NCBI RefSeq assembly: GCF_019104725.1
Contig: NZ_JAHRXF010000022.1
Coordinates: 1-64,000 of the forward strand
DNA: 64,000 nt
Direction of reading: 5' to 3'
DNA from: Streptomyces corallincola
GTDB taxonomy: Bacteria > Actinomycetota > Actinomycetes > Streptomycetales > Streptomycetaceae
The translations under genes were made by a program, and so were the position numbers. Shown here one piece after another: positions 50,729 through 59,280 of the stretch (position 1 is the stretch's first letter; every line of letters starts with the position of its first letter). The notes beneath the pieces are model-generated. The model searched no databases. It saw only the letters and a list, made by a program, of their open reading frames with translations, and had not been told where the DNA came from.

Positions 50729-51930
50729 GGAGACCCGCCCCCCGACCCCGAACCCGCCCCGCCGCCCGCCTCGCCGGTGGCGCGACGAGTCTGCTGCTGG
50801 CCGGGTCCCTCGCCCTGCTGCCGTCCACCACCGCGTACGCGGACGGCATCCGCGCCCAGCAGTGGGGCCTCACCGCACTGCGGCTCGACCAGGCGTGGCG
50901 GACCACCAAGGGCAAGGGCGTCACCGTCGCCGTGCTGGACACCGGCGTCGAGGCCGACCACCCCGACCTCGCGGGCAACGTCCTGCCCGGCAAGGACATG
51001 ATCGGCTTCGGCGCCCACCAGGGAGACCGCGCCTGGGCCCGGCACGGCACCGCGATGGCCGGGATCATCGCCGGGCACGGCCACGGCGCCGGGGACGGCG
51101 AAGGGGTCAGGGGCGTCGCCCCCGAGGCGAGTGTCCTGCCCGTCCGGGTCATCCTGGAGGACGGCGACCCCGCCCGCGCCAAGGCCCGCACCACCAGGGG
51201 CAACGCCCTCGCGGACGGCATCCGCTGGGCCGCCGACCACGGCGCCGGGGTCATCAACCTCTCCCTCGGCGACGACTCCGCCTCCGCGCACCCCGAGGCG
51301 GGGGAGGACGAGGCGGTGCAGTACGCGCTGAAGAAGGGCGTCGTGGTGGTCGCCTCCGCCGGGAACGGCGGCGACAAGGGCGACCACATCTCCTACCCGG
51401 CCGCCTATCCGGGCGTCATCGCGGTCACCGCCGTGGACCGCTACGGCACCCGCGCGTCCTTCTCCACGCGCCGCTGGTACTCCGCCGTCAGCGCGCCCGG
51501 TGTGGACGTGGTCATCGCGGACCCCGACCACAAGTACTACGAGGGCTGGGGCACCTCCGCCGCCTCCGCCTTCGTGTCCGGTGCCGCCGCGCTCCTCAAG
51601 GCGGCCCACCCCGCCCTGACCCCGGCCCAGGTGAAGCAGATCCTGGAGGACACCGCGCGCGACGCCCCCGTCGGCGGACGCGACGACTCACGCGGCTTCG
51701 GCATGATCGACCCCCCAGCCGCCCTCGCGGCAGCCGCCCGCACCCGTCCCGCCCCCCTCCGCGCGGCCTCCGCCGCCGGGAAGTACTTCGGCACCGGCCC
51801 GGACGCCCCGCCCGCCGCCTCCTCACCCACCGACTGGGCGGCCCCCCTGGCAGGCGCCCTCGGCGGCGCCCTCCTCCTGACGGGCCTGGCCCTGTGGCTG
51901 ACCCGCAGGCCGAAGAGGTCCCAGGTCTAG
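50725..51930 (+). CDS. Membrane-anchored subtilisin-type serine protease (mycosin-like, S8)
   Basis: A 401-residue protease. Signal peptide (about 1-38), catalytic Asp in VAVLDTGVEADHP, His in RHGTAMAGIIAG, Ser in GTSAASAFVSG, and a C-terminal membrane helix (PLAGALGGALLLTGLALWLT) with a basic tail. This architecture is that of mycosins, the proteases of type VII secretion systems; no other type VII genes (EccC, WXG100) are present here, so it is an orphan. The stop TAG shares CTAG with the convergent beta-lactamase-like gene. Confidence 0.92.
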   Translation: MRRPAPRPRTRPAARLAGGATSLLLAGSLALLPSTTAYADGIRAQQWGLTALRLDQAWRTTKGKGVTVAVLDTGVEADHPDLAGNVLPGKDMIGFGAHQGDRAWARHGTAMAGIIAGHGHGAGDGEGVRGVAPEASVLPVRVILEDGDPARAKARTTRGNALADGIRWAADHGAGVINLSLGDDSASAHPEAGEDEAVQYALKKGVVVVASAGNGGDKGDHISYPAAYPGVIAVTAVDRYGTRASFSTRRWYSAVSAPGVDVVIADPDHKYYEGWGTSAASAFVSGAAALLKAAHPALTPAQVKQILEDTARDAPVGGRDDSRGFGMIDPPAALAAAARTRPAPLRAASAAGKYFGTGPDAPPAASSPTDWAAPLAGALGGALLLTGLALWLTRRPKRSQV

Positions 51931-52687
51931 GGCCTTCCAGGTTCTCCCCACCCGGTCGTCCCCACCGCCGCCCGCGCCACCCCCTCCACCAGCGCGATCC
52001 CCTCGGCCAGCCCGGTGCTGCCCGCGACACCACCGTCACCAGCCGGTCCGTGCCGCCCGCCCGTACCCGGCCCACGCTGTTGACCACCCAGAGTCCGGTG
52101 GCCGTGCGGGGGAGCCAGCCGTTCTTCAGCGCCGGGCGGGTGCCGGGGTCGGCGGCGGCCGTGACGCCCCAGCGCTGGGACGGCACGACCTCCTCCATCA
52201 GCTCGCGCATCCCGTGCCGTGACCCGGCGGTGAGTGCCGAGTCCGGTGTGAACACCCGCTCCAGCAGGGTCAGTTGATCGGCCGCCGTGGTCAGGGTCAG
52301 CCCCCAGAAGCCGTCCCGGCCCGCCCGCGTCTCCCGCAGGCCGAGCCGCCAGAACGCGAGGTCCATGCCGTCCGCGCCGCCGAGCGTCCGCCACAGCGCG
52401 GTCGTGGCGGTGTTGTCACTGGAGCGGATCATCGCCCCGGCGAGGGCCCGTTCCTCCGCCGTGGGACCACGCCCCGCGTCCTGCGCCCGGAGCAGCAGCG
52501 CGGCCAGGACGCCGACCTTGACGACACTGGCCGTCTCGAACAGCCCGCCGCCGAACACCGCCCGCGCACCGGTGCCCGGTGTCAGCACGGCCGCCGCGAC
52601 CTCGACCCCGTCCGGCACGACCACACCGGGTGCTCCGCCCGAGCCGTCGAAGCTGTTCACGCCGCTCAAGCCGCTCAAGCCACTCAC
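51927..52687 (-). pseudogene. Class A beta-lactamase-like serine hydrolase with frameshift
   Basis: A penicillin-interacting serine-hydrolase fold of about 250 residues, without a signal peptide. The motifs SVVK (nucleophile Ser and Lys), SDN and KNG (in place of KTG) are in order. The frame is good from GTG 52687 to about 52022; there, after DRLVTVVS, homology continues only in the next frame (STGLAEGIALVEGVARAAV, stop at 51927). Adding one G in the run at 52021-52024 restores one continuous frame. Either the gene is broken or one base was lost in sequencing. Unrepaired, the frame would run on to 51596 antisense to the protease. The N-terminus has SGL repeats. Confidence 0.75.
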
Positions 52688-52732
52688 GCCGCCTCCCGGT
52701 CCCCGGAGTCCGCACCGCCCGTACCGCCCCGC

Positions 52733-52738
52733 TAGGCT
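52733..52738 (+). promoter_or_regulatory. -10 box of SseB-like gene, leaderless
   Basis: TAGGCT lies 8 bases before GTG at 52747; no ribosome site is present. Confidence 0.5.
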
Positions 52739-52746
52739 CGCCCACC

Positions 52747-53478
52747 GTGGCGAACAAGAACATTCCCGACTCCGGTTTCTCCGACGACGACGGCTCCGCC
52801 GACCCCCGGCTCAGCGCCGCGCTGGCCGCCTGGGCGGCCGACCGCACCGCCGTGGGGCCCGTGCTGGCGGCGCTGAAGGGGGCGCGGCTGCTGGTGCCGG
52901 TCGTCGCCGTGCTCGGTGAGGTCGAGGAGGACGCGAACGGGCTGCGCCGCGAGAAGACCAGCGACATGGCCGTACCCACGCTGAAGGCCGGTTCCCGCAC
53001 CGCGCTGCCCGCGTTCACCTCCACCGAGTCCCTCGCCCGCTGGGACCCGGCCGCCCGCCCGGTCGCCGTACCGCTGCACCAGGCGCTCCAGGCCGCCGCG
53101 CACGAGAAGGCCGACACCGTTGTCCTGGACCTCGCCGGGCCGGTCGCCTTCGAACTGACCGGCTCCGCGCTGCTCGCGCTCGCGGAGGGCCGCACCGACA
53201 CCGACCCGCTGGCCGACCCCGCCGTGGTCGAGGCGGTACGCGCCGTCGTGGCCGCCGAGCCCGCCGTACTCCGCGCCCACCTCGGTCCCGGCCGCGCCGA
53301 CGGCACCCTGGCCGTCGTCCTCGACCCCGCGGCCGTCCCCGCCGAGGCCACCCGCGCCCTCGCCGAACGGCTCGCCGCCGACGGGACACTCCGCGCCCGC
53401 CTGGTCCACGGCCTCGACCTGGCCGTCCTGCCCACCGGAACCGTCCCACCGGGCGAGCCCGTGTTCCTCCGGGGCTGA
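52747..53478 (+). CDS. SseB-family protein
   Basis: A 243-residue cytoplasmic protein with the SseB N-terminal domain pattern (RLLVPVVAVLGEVEEDANGL, then ALPAFTSTESLARWDP) and a C-terminal part of similar type. SseB-like proteins are widespread in Streptomyces, of unknown function. GTG at 52747. It is divergent from the beta-lactamase-like gene and convergent with the DUF1844 gene. Confidence 0.88.
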   Translation: MANKNIPDSGFSDDDGSADPRLSAALAAWAADRTAVGPVLAALKGARLLVPVVAVLGEVEEDANGLRREKTSDMAVPTLKAGSRTALPAFTSTESLARWDPAARPVAVPLHQALQAAAHEKADTVVLDLAGPVAFELTGSALLALAEGRTDTDPLADPAVVEAVRAVVAAEPAVLRAHLGPGRADGTLAVVLDPAAVPAEATRALAERLAADGTLRARLVHGLDLAVLPTGTVPPGEPVFLRG

Positions 53479-53480
53479 AG

Positions 53481-53509
53481 GCAGCGGGCCCCGAGACGGC
53501 GCCCGCTGC
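53481..53509. terminator. Bidirectional terminator between SseB and DUF1844 genes
   Basis: GCAGCGGGC (53481-53489) pairs with GCCCGCTGC (53501-53509) across an 11-base loop, between the two convergent stops. Confidence 0.75.
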
Positions 53510-53521
53510 GGGTCAATGCAC

Positions 53522-53881
53522 CTAGCGGCCGTAGACCGGGCCCGTGTACTTCTCGCCCGGGCCCTGGCCCGGCTCGTCCGGGACGAGGGACGCCTCGCGG
53601 AAGGCGAGCTGGAGGGACTTCAGACCGTCGCGCAGCGGGGCGGCGTGGAAGGAGCTGATCTCGGTGGCGCTGGCGTCCAGCAGTCCGGCCAGGCCGCTGA
53701 TCAGCTTGCGGGCCTCGTCCAGGTCCTTGTACGACTCGCCCTCCTCGCTCAGCCCGAGCTTCACGGCGGCGGCGCTCATCAGGTTGACGGCGACCGTCAC
53801 GATCACCTCGACGGCGGGGACCTCGGCGATGTCGCGGGTCATGGCGTCGAAGTCGGCGTTCTCAGGAGGGGTCTCACTCAT
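53522..53881 (-). CDS. DUF1844 protein
   Basis: A 119-residue helical protein with the DUF1844 core (VEVIVTVAVNLMSAAAVKLG and DEARKLISGLAGLL). Its function is unknown. ATG at 53881 is chosen because TATCGT lies 7 bases upstream without a ribosome site, a leaderless pattern; longer frames upstream lack coding character. It is divergent from infC, as in other Streptomyces I remember. Confidence 0.9.
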   Translation of the reverse strand: MSETPPENADFDAMTRDIAEVPAVEVIVTVAVNLMSAAAVKLGLSEEGESYKDLDEARKLISGLAGLLDASATEISSFHAAPLRDGLKSLQLAFREASLVPDEPGQGPGEKYTGPVYGR

Positions 53882-53888
53882 GCCCCAC

Positions 53889-53894
53889 ACGATA
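53889..53894 (-). promoter_or_regulatory. -10 box of DUF1844 gene, leaderless
   Basis: TATCGT on the minus strand, 7 bases before the ATG at 53881. Confidence 0.45.
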
Positions 53895-53959
53895 AGGCGA
53901 GCCCGCCCGGCCCCCCGACCCAGCCCCGTTCCCACCCGATTGGCCGTTGTCAAGCGGTG

Positions 53960-54268
53960 CTGGTAATCTGGTGAACGACCGGCCGGACACCTCTGTGCCC
54001 GGCCCACAAGTGGAGGCTCCGATCTCCCACCTGACCGTCCTCCGGGACGGCGGGTCACCGGTCAGACGGTAGCCATCGTTCCGTACGGACGATGGAGCTG
54101 TCCGAGTCTGCGCCCCGCGTCCCTCGCGGCGGTGCTCCGGTTGTATGGGAGCCCCGTCTGTGACCGTCCGGGGCATTTTTTCTGCCCCAGTGCGGTTAGG
54201 TCCAGTACGTATCAGACGTAACGCGGCTGCCCGCCAGGCCGTCGCGTGGGTGCTACCGAGGAGGGCCC
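53960..54268 (+). ncRNA. Structured leader of the infC operon
   Basis: This 309-base stretch without a gene has several inverted repeats: CCATCGTTCCG/CGGACGATGG at about 54072-54094, then the terminator at 54151-54181 and a competing hairpin. T-runs are rare elsewhere in the window, so the six T at 54176-54181 stand out. It is most likely a cis-acting attenuator leader for infC-rpmI-rplT; a separate short RNA ending at the terminator is expected. Confidence 0.55.
54151..54188 (+). terminator. Attenuator: terminator and competing anti-terminator
   Basis: GCCCCG (54151-54156) pairs with CGGGGC (54169-54174), followed by ATTTTTT, an intrinsic terminator. The same GGGGCA (54170-54175) can pair instead with TGCCCC (54183-54188), which would destroy the terminator. 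The two structures exclude each other. Confidence 0.7.
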
Positions 54269-54955
54269 ATCAGCGCCGAGCCCCGCATCAACGACCGGAT
54301 TCGCGTTCCCGAAGTGCGACTTGTCGGTCCCAGCGGCGAGCAGGTCGGGATTGTCCCGCTTGCCAAGGCCCTGGAACTCGCACAGGAGTACGACCTCGAC
54401 CTCGTAGAGGTCGCGGCGAGCGCACGTCCGCCCGTGTGCAAGCTCATGGACTACGGAAAGTTCAAGTACGAGTCGGCCATGAAGGCCCGTGAGGCGCGCA
54501 AGAACCAGGCGCACACGGTCATCAAGGAGATGAAGCTCCGGCCGAAGATCGACCCGCACGACTATGACACCAAGAAGGGTCACGTCGTCCGGTTCCTCAA
54601 GCAGGGCGACAAGGTCAAGATCACGATCATGTTCCGCGGTCGTGAGCAGTCCCGCCCCGAGCTGGGCTACCGACTGCTCCAGCGTCTCGCGGAGGACGTC
54701 CAGGACCTCGGGTTCATCGAGTCGAACCCGAAGCAGGACGGCCGAAACATGATCATGGTTCTCGGTCCGCACAAGAAGAAGACCGAGGCGATGGCCGAGG
54801 CCCGTCAGGCGCAGGAGGCCCGCAAGGCCGACGCGAAGGCCAACCCCGGCCGCTCGCAGAACGCCGCCGAGGCCCAGCTGGACGACGCCCAGCTCGACGA
54901 AGCCCCGGAAGAATTTCCGGAAGAAGCCCCGGCAGAGGCATCTGCCGAGGCGTGA
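54269..54955 (+). CDS. infC: Translation initiation factor IF-3 with ATC start codon
   Basis: Ribosome factor that checks start-codon and initiator-tRNA pairing and keeps subunits apart; 228 residues. It begins (I/M)SAEPRINDRIRVPEVRLVG at an ATC codon (54269) preceded by GAGGAGGG; the first ordinary start (GTG 54314) would remove the conserved RINDRIR segment. N- and C-domains (about 10-80 and 85-170) are joined by a Lys-rich linker; an Ala/Glu-rich tail (about 180-228) is an actinobacterial extension. Because IF-3 discriminates against non-standard starts, the ATC codon should make it repress its own translation, as ATT does in E. coli. rpmI and rplT follow. Confidence 0.95.
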   Translation: MSAEPRINDRIRVPEVRLVGPSGEQVGIVPLAKALELAQEYDLDLVEVAASARPPVCKLMDYGKFKYESAMKAREARKNQAHTVIKEMKLRPKIDPHDYDTKKGHVVRFLKQGDKVKITIMFRGREQSRPELGYRLLQRLAEDVQDLGFIESNPKQDGRNMIMVLGPHKKKTEAMAEARQAQEARKADAKANPGRSQNAAEAQLDDAQLDEAPEEFPEEAPAEASAEA

Positions 54956-55067
54956 TCCCCAGGGGCGCGAGTCCCCAGGGAGCACAACCGACCCATGAAC
55001 GACGCTCCACCCGTGCCCGGTTTCACGACCGGGCACCGGAGCGCCACCGACGAGGAGATACGGCGCT

Positions 55068-55262
55068 ATGCCGAAGAACAAGTCGCACAGCGGTGCCAGC
55101 AAGCGCTTCAAGATCACCGGCTCCGGCAAGGTGCTCCGCGAGCGCGCCGGCAAGCGCCACCTGCTCGAGCACAAGTCGTCCCGCGTGACGCGCCGCCTCA
55201 CCGGCAACGCCGAGATGGCCCCGGGCGACGCCGCGAAGATCAAGAAGCTTCTCGGCAAGTGA
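55068..55262 (+). CDS. rpmI: 50S ribosomal protein L35
   Basis: A 64-residue basic protein of the large subunit, starting MPKNKSHSGASKRFK. It lies 112 bases after infC and 98 before rplT, the universal infC-rpmI-rplT order. The ribosome site is weak (GGAGA, 11 bases upstream). Confidence 0.97.
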   Translation: MPKNKSHSGASKRFKITGSGKVLRERAGKRHLLEHKSSRVTRRLTGNAEMAPGDAAKIKKLLGK

Positions 55263-55360
55263 CGTCGCGGCGCCCCCTGAGCGCCGTACGTCTTCACCGG
55301 GACCCAATCGTTTCCGGGCCGTGTGCACACCCCCACGGCCCCGCTACAAGGAGTTAACAA

Positions 55361-55744
55361 GTGGCACGCGTCAAGCGGGCAGTCAACGCCCACAAGAAGC
55401 GCCGGGCGATCCTGGAGCAGGCCTCCGGCTACCGTGGTCAGCGTTCGCGCCTGTACCGCAAGGCCAAGGAGCAGGTCACCCACTCGCTGGTCTACAACTA
55501 CAACGACCGCAAGAAGCGCAAGGGTGACTTCCGTCAGCTCTGGATCCAGCGGATCAACGCCGCTGCCCGCGCCAACGGCATCACGTACAACCGCTTCATC
55601 CAGGGTCTGAAGGCCGCCAGCATCGAGGTGGACCGCAAGATCCTGGCCGAGCTGGCCGTGAACGACGCGAACGCCTTCGCGGCGCTCGTCGAGGTCGCGC
55701 AGAAGGCGCTGCCCTCCGACGTCAACGCGCCGAAGGCCGCGTGA
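55361..55744 (+). CDS. rplT: 50S ribosomal protein L20
   Basis: A 127-residue rRNA-binding protein required early in 50S assembly. Start GTG 55361 after AAGGAG; the N-terminus MARVKRAVNAHKKRRAILEQ is the long basic extension that enters 23S rRNA. In some bacteria L20 also represses its operon. Confidence 0.97.
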   Translation: MARVKRAVNAHKKRRAILEQASGYRGQRSRLYRKAKEQVTHSLVYNYNDRKKRKGDFRQLWIQRINAAARANGITYNRFIQGLKAASIEVDRKILAELAVNDANAFAALVEVAQKALPSDVNAPKAA

Positions 55745-55772
55745 CGCTGCGCTGGCTCTAGCCGGCGCCCCA

Positions 55773-55814
55773 CAGGACCCGCAGGCCGTCCACGGCCTGC
55801 GGGTCCTGCTCTTT
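55773..55814 (+). terminator. Terminator of the infC-rpmI-rplT operon
   Basis: A perfect 16-base stem (55773-55788 with 55793-55808) with loop TCCA, followed by CTCTTT. Confidence 0.9.
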
Positions 55815-55848
55815 GGGTGGGCTCGGGTGCTTGATCGGCCGCGGGTCC

Positions 55849-55891
55849 GTCGTGGCTTGTCGCGCAGTTCCCCGCGCCCCTCACGGGGCGC
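55849..55891. repeat. Dispersed Streptomyces intergenic repeat
   Basis: GTCGTGGCTTGTCGCGCAG continues into TTCCCCGCGCCCCT and closes with the hairpin GCGCCCC-TCAC-GGGGCGC (55874-55891). From memory, TCGCGCAGTTCCCCGCGCCC is a very common short repeat between genes in Streptomyces. Only one copy is seen here. Function unknown. Confidence 0.6.
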
Positions 55892-55916
55892 CTCCCCCGA
55901 TGATCGAAAGTGTGAG

Positions 55917-56783
<867 letters not shown>

Positions 56784-56861
56784 CGGTCCGTTCGGCGCTA
56801 GGGTCTTCGGACGGGGACGGACGGGCCGGGTGTGCGCCGGGCGAGAGGTGGGGTTGCGGGG

Positions 56862-58016
56862 ATGAGGGTGGTCCGCACCGGCGGGGAGCCGGAGGCGCGG
56901 CGCGCGGACGGCACCGGCGGGTCCCGTACGGGAACCGGCGACGGCACGGCGACCGCCGCCGACGGGCTCGACGCCGATCTGCTGCCGGACGGCCTGGTCG
57001 TCGCCGACGAGCGCGGCCGGATCGTCGGGTTCAACGCCGCCGCCGAACGCATCACGGCCGTACGCGCCGCCGACGCCCTAGGGGAGCCGCTGGAGAAGGC
57101 GCTGCCGCTGGAGGACCTGGAGGGGCGCCGCTGGTGGCAGCTCACCGACCCGTACGGCGGCCTCGCCATCCGGGTCCGCCAGCCGGAACGCAACCTGCTG
57201 CTGCCCGGCGGCCGTGAGGTGCTGGTCTCCGCCCGCTACGTGCGCCGCGCACCGCTCGGCCCGGTGAGCCGGATCGTCGTCGCCCTGCGCGACACCGAGG
57301 CCCGGCGCCGTACCGAACGCAGCCACGCCGAGCTGATAGCGACCGTCGCCCACGAACTGCGCTCCCCGCTGACCTCGGTGAAGGGCTTCACCGCCACCCT
57401 GCTCGCCAAGTGGGAGCGGTTCACCGACGACCAGAAGCGGCTGATGCTGGAGACCGTGGACGCCGACGCCGACCGCGTCACCCGGCTCATCGCCGAACTC
57501 CTCGACATCTCCCGCATCGACTCCGGACGGCTGGAGCTGCGCCGCCAGCCCGTGGACATCGGCACCGCCGTGGGCCGGCACATCCAGGCGCACGTGGCCG
57601 CCGGGCGCCCCGCCGACCGCTTCCTGCTCCGGGTCGAGCAGCCGCTGCCCGCCCTGTGGGCCGACCCCGACAAGGTCGATCAGGTGCTGAGCAACCTGCT
57701 GGAAAATGCCGTGCGGCACGGCGGCGGAACCGTCACCATCGAGGTCACGCCCACCGCATCCCCGCGCGAGGGCGAGGAAACCGCCACGTCGGTCACGGTG
57801 AGCGACGAGGGGCCCGGCATCCCGGAGGAGTCCATGAACCGCGTCTTCACCCGCTTCTGGCGGGGCAGCAAGCGCGGCGGCACCGGCCTCGGGCTGTACA
57901 TCGTCAAGGGCATCGTGGAGGCCCACGGTGGCACCATCACGGTCGGCCGCGCACCCGGTGGCGGCGCGCGGTTCCGATTCACCCTGCCCGTGGCGGCCCC
58001 GGCCTACCTGGCCTGA
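56862..58016 (+). CDS. Orphan cytoplasmic sensor histidine kinase with PAS domain
   Basis: A 384-residue kinase without membrane helices: PAS domain (about 45-145, LPDGLVVADERGRIVGFNAA), HisKA with ATVAHELRSPLTSVKGF (His about 164), and HATPase with LLENAVRHGGG, DEGPGIPEE and GTGLGLYIVKGIVEAHGG. No response regulator lies beside it, so it is an orphan. ATG at 56862; TAGGGT at 56799-56804 is a possible -10. The signal is unknown; PAS suggests a small ligand or redox cue. Confidence 0.93.
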   Translation: MRVVRTGGEPEARRADGTGGSRTGTGDGTATAADGLDADLLPDGLVVADERGRIVGFNAAAERITAVRAADALGEPLEKALPLEDLEGRRWWQLTDPYGGLAIRVRQPERNLLLPGGREVLVSARYVRRAPLGPVSRIVVALRDTEARRRTERSHAELIATVAHELRSPLTSVKGFTATLLAKWERFTDDQKRLMLETVDADADRVTRLIAELLDISRIDSGRLELRRQPVDIGTAVGRHIQAHVAAGRPADRFLLRVEQPLPALWADPDKVDQVLSNLLENAVRHGGGTVTIEVTPTASPREGEETATSVTVSDEGPGIPEESMNRVFTRFWRGSKRGGTGLGLYIVKGIVEAHGGTITVGRAPGGGARFRFTLPVAAPAYLA

Positions 58017-58052
58017 GGCGCACCACGGGCTCAGCGGCTCGCACCACCCCGT

Positions 58053-58058
58053 TAGACT
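58053..58058 (+). promoter_or_regulatory. Possible -10 box of pheST
   Basis: TAGACT, 100 bases before the pheS ATG, in the 142-base gap after the kinase gene. No leader peptide rich in Phe codons is visible. Confidence 0.4.
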
Positions 58059-58158
58059 CGGCCTCTGGCACCTTGTGTCCTCACAGGCTGTGTCCTTTGC
58101 GCGGCGCACCTGCCGGTGACGGGGACCGTCCGCCAGACGATCGGAAGCACGGGAAGAG

Positions 58159-59280
58159 ATGTCGGCACCCAATAAGTCGTACGACCCTGTCGAGGTCGAG
58201 GCGTTGAAACCGGAAGAGATCGAGCGCATGCGGGACGAGGCGTTCGCCGCCTTCGCCGCGGCGGACTCCCTCGACGCCCTGCACGAGGCCAAGGTCGCCC
58301 ACACCGGTCCGGCGTCCCCGCTGAGCCTCGCCAACCGCGAGATCGGCGCCCTGCCCCCGCACGCCAAGGCGGACGCCGGGAAGCGCGTCGGCATGGCGCG
58401 CGGCGCGGTCTCCAAGGCGCTCACCGCCCGCCAGGCCGAGCTGGAGGCGGAGCGGGACACCCGTGTGCTGGTCGAGGAGGACGTGGACGTCACCCTGCCG
58501 TACGACCGCGTCCCGGCCGGTGCCCGGCACCCGCTGACCACGCTGTCGGAGCGCATCGAGGACGTCTTCGTGGCGATGGGCTACGAGGTCGCCGAGGGCC
58601 CCGAGGTCGAGGCGGAGTGGTTCAACTTCGACGCCCTCAACATCGGCCCCGACCATCCGGCGCGCGGTGAGGCCGACACGTTCTTCGTGGACGGCGGCTC
58701 CGGCGGCACCGAGTCCGGTGTCGTGCTGCGCACCCACACCTCGCCCGTGCAGATCCGCTCGCTGCTCTCCCGCGAGCTGCCGGTGTACGTGATCTGCCCC
58801 GGCCGGGTGTACCGCACCGACGAGCTGGACGCCACGCACACCCCGGTCTTCCACCAGGTCGAGCTGCTCGCCGTGGACGAGGGCCTGACGATGGCCGACC
58901 TCAAGGGCACCCTGGACCACATGGTGCGGTCGCTCTTCGGGGCGGGCATGGAGACCCGGCTGCGGCCGAACTTCTTCCCGTTCACCGAGCCGTCCGCCGA
59001 GATGGACATGGTCTGCTACGTCTGCCGCGGCGAGTCCGTCGGCAACCCCGACCGGCCCTGCCGCACCTGCTCCAGCGAGGGCTGGATCGAGCTGGGCGGC
59101 TGCGGCATGGTCAACCCCCGGGTGCTGGCCGCCTGCGGGGTGGACCCGGAGAAGTACAGCGGCTTCGCCTTCGGGTTCGGCATCGAACGGATGCTGATGT
59201 TCCGCCACAACGTCGAAGACATGCGAGACATGGTCGAGGGTGACATCCGGTTCACCCGGCCGTTCGGGATGGAGATCTGA
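58159..59280 (+). CDS. pheS: Phenylalanyl-tRNA synthetase alpha subunit
   Basis: Catalytic subunit charging tRNA-Phe, 373 residues. N-terminal coiled coil (about 1-105), then class II motifs: motif 2 around RVYRTDELDATHTPVFHQ and motif 3 FGFGIERMLMFR. Together with PheT it forms an alpha2beta2 enzyme. The TGA stop shares its last A with the pheT ATG. Confidence 0.97.
   Translation: MSAPNKSYDPVEVEALKPEEIERMRDEAFAAFAAADSLDALHEAKVAHTGPASPLSLANREIGALPPHAKADAGKRVGMARGAVSKALTARQAELEAERDTRVLVEEDVDVTLPYDRVPAGARHPLTTLSERIEDVFVAMGYEVAEGPEVEAEWFNFDALNIGPDHPARGEADTFFVDGGSGGTESGVVLRTHTSPVQIRSLLSRELPVYVICPGRVYRTDELDATHTPVFHQVELLAVDEGLTMADLKGTLDHMVRSLFGAGMETRLRPNFFPFTEPSAEMDMVCYVCRGESVGNPDRPCRTCSSEGWIELGGCGMVNPRVLAACGVDPEKYSGFAFGFGIERMLMFRHNVEDMRDMVEGDIRFTRPFGMEI

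Noticed and set aside
51596..51926. C-terminal extension of the beta-lactamase-like frame antisense to the protease
   Set aside because: The extension is low-complexity Arg/Gly and arises only because of the frameshift near 52022; the family ending is in the other frame.
54314..54955. infC starting at GTG 54314
   Set aside because: It would remove the conserved RINDRIR segment and has no ribosome site; ATC at 54269 has GAGGAGGG upstream.
54995..55357. 120-codon frame starting before rpmI
   Set aside because: It overlaps rpmI in another frame and is Arg/Pro-rich; L35 is unambiguous.
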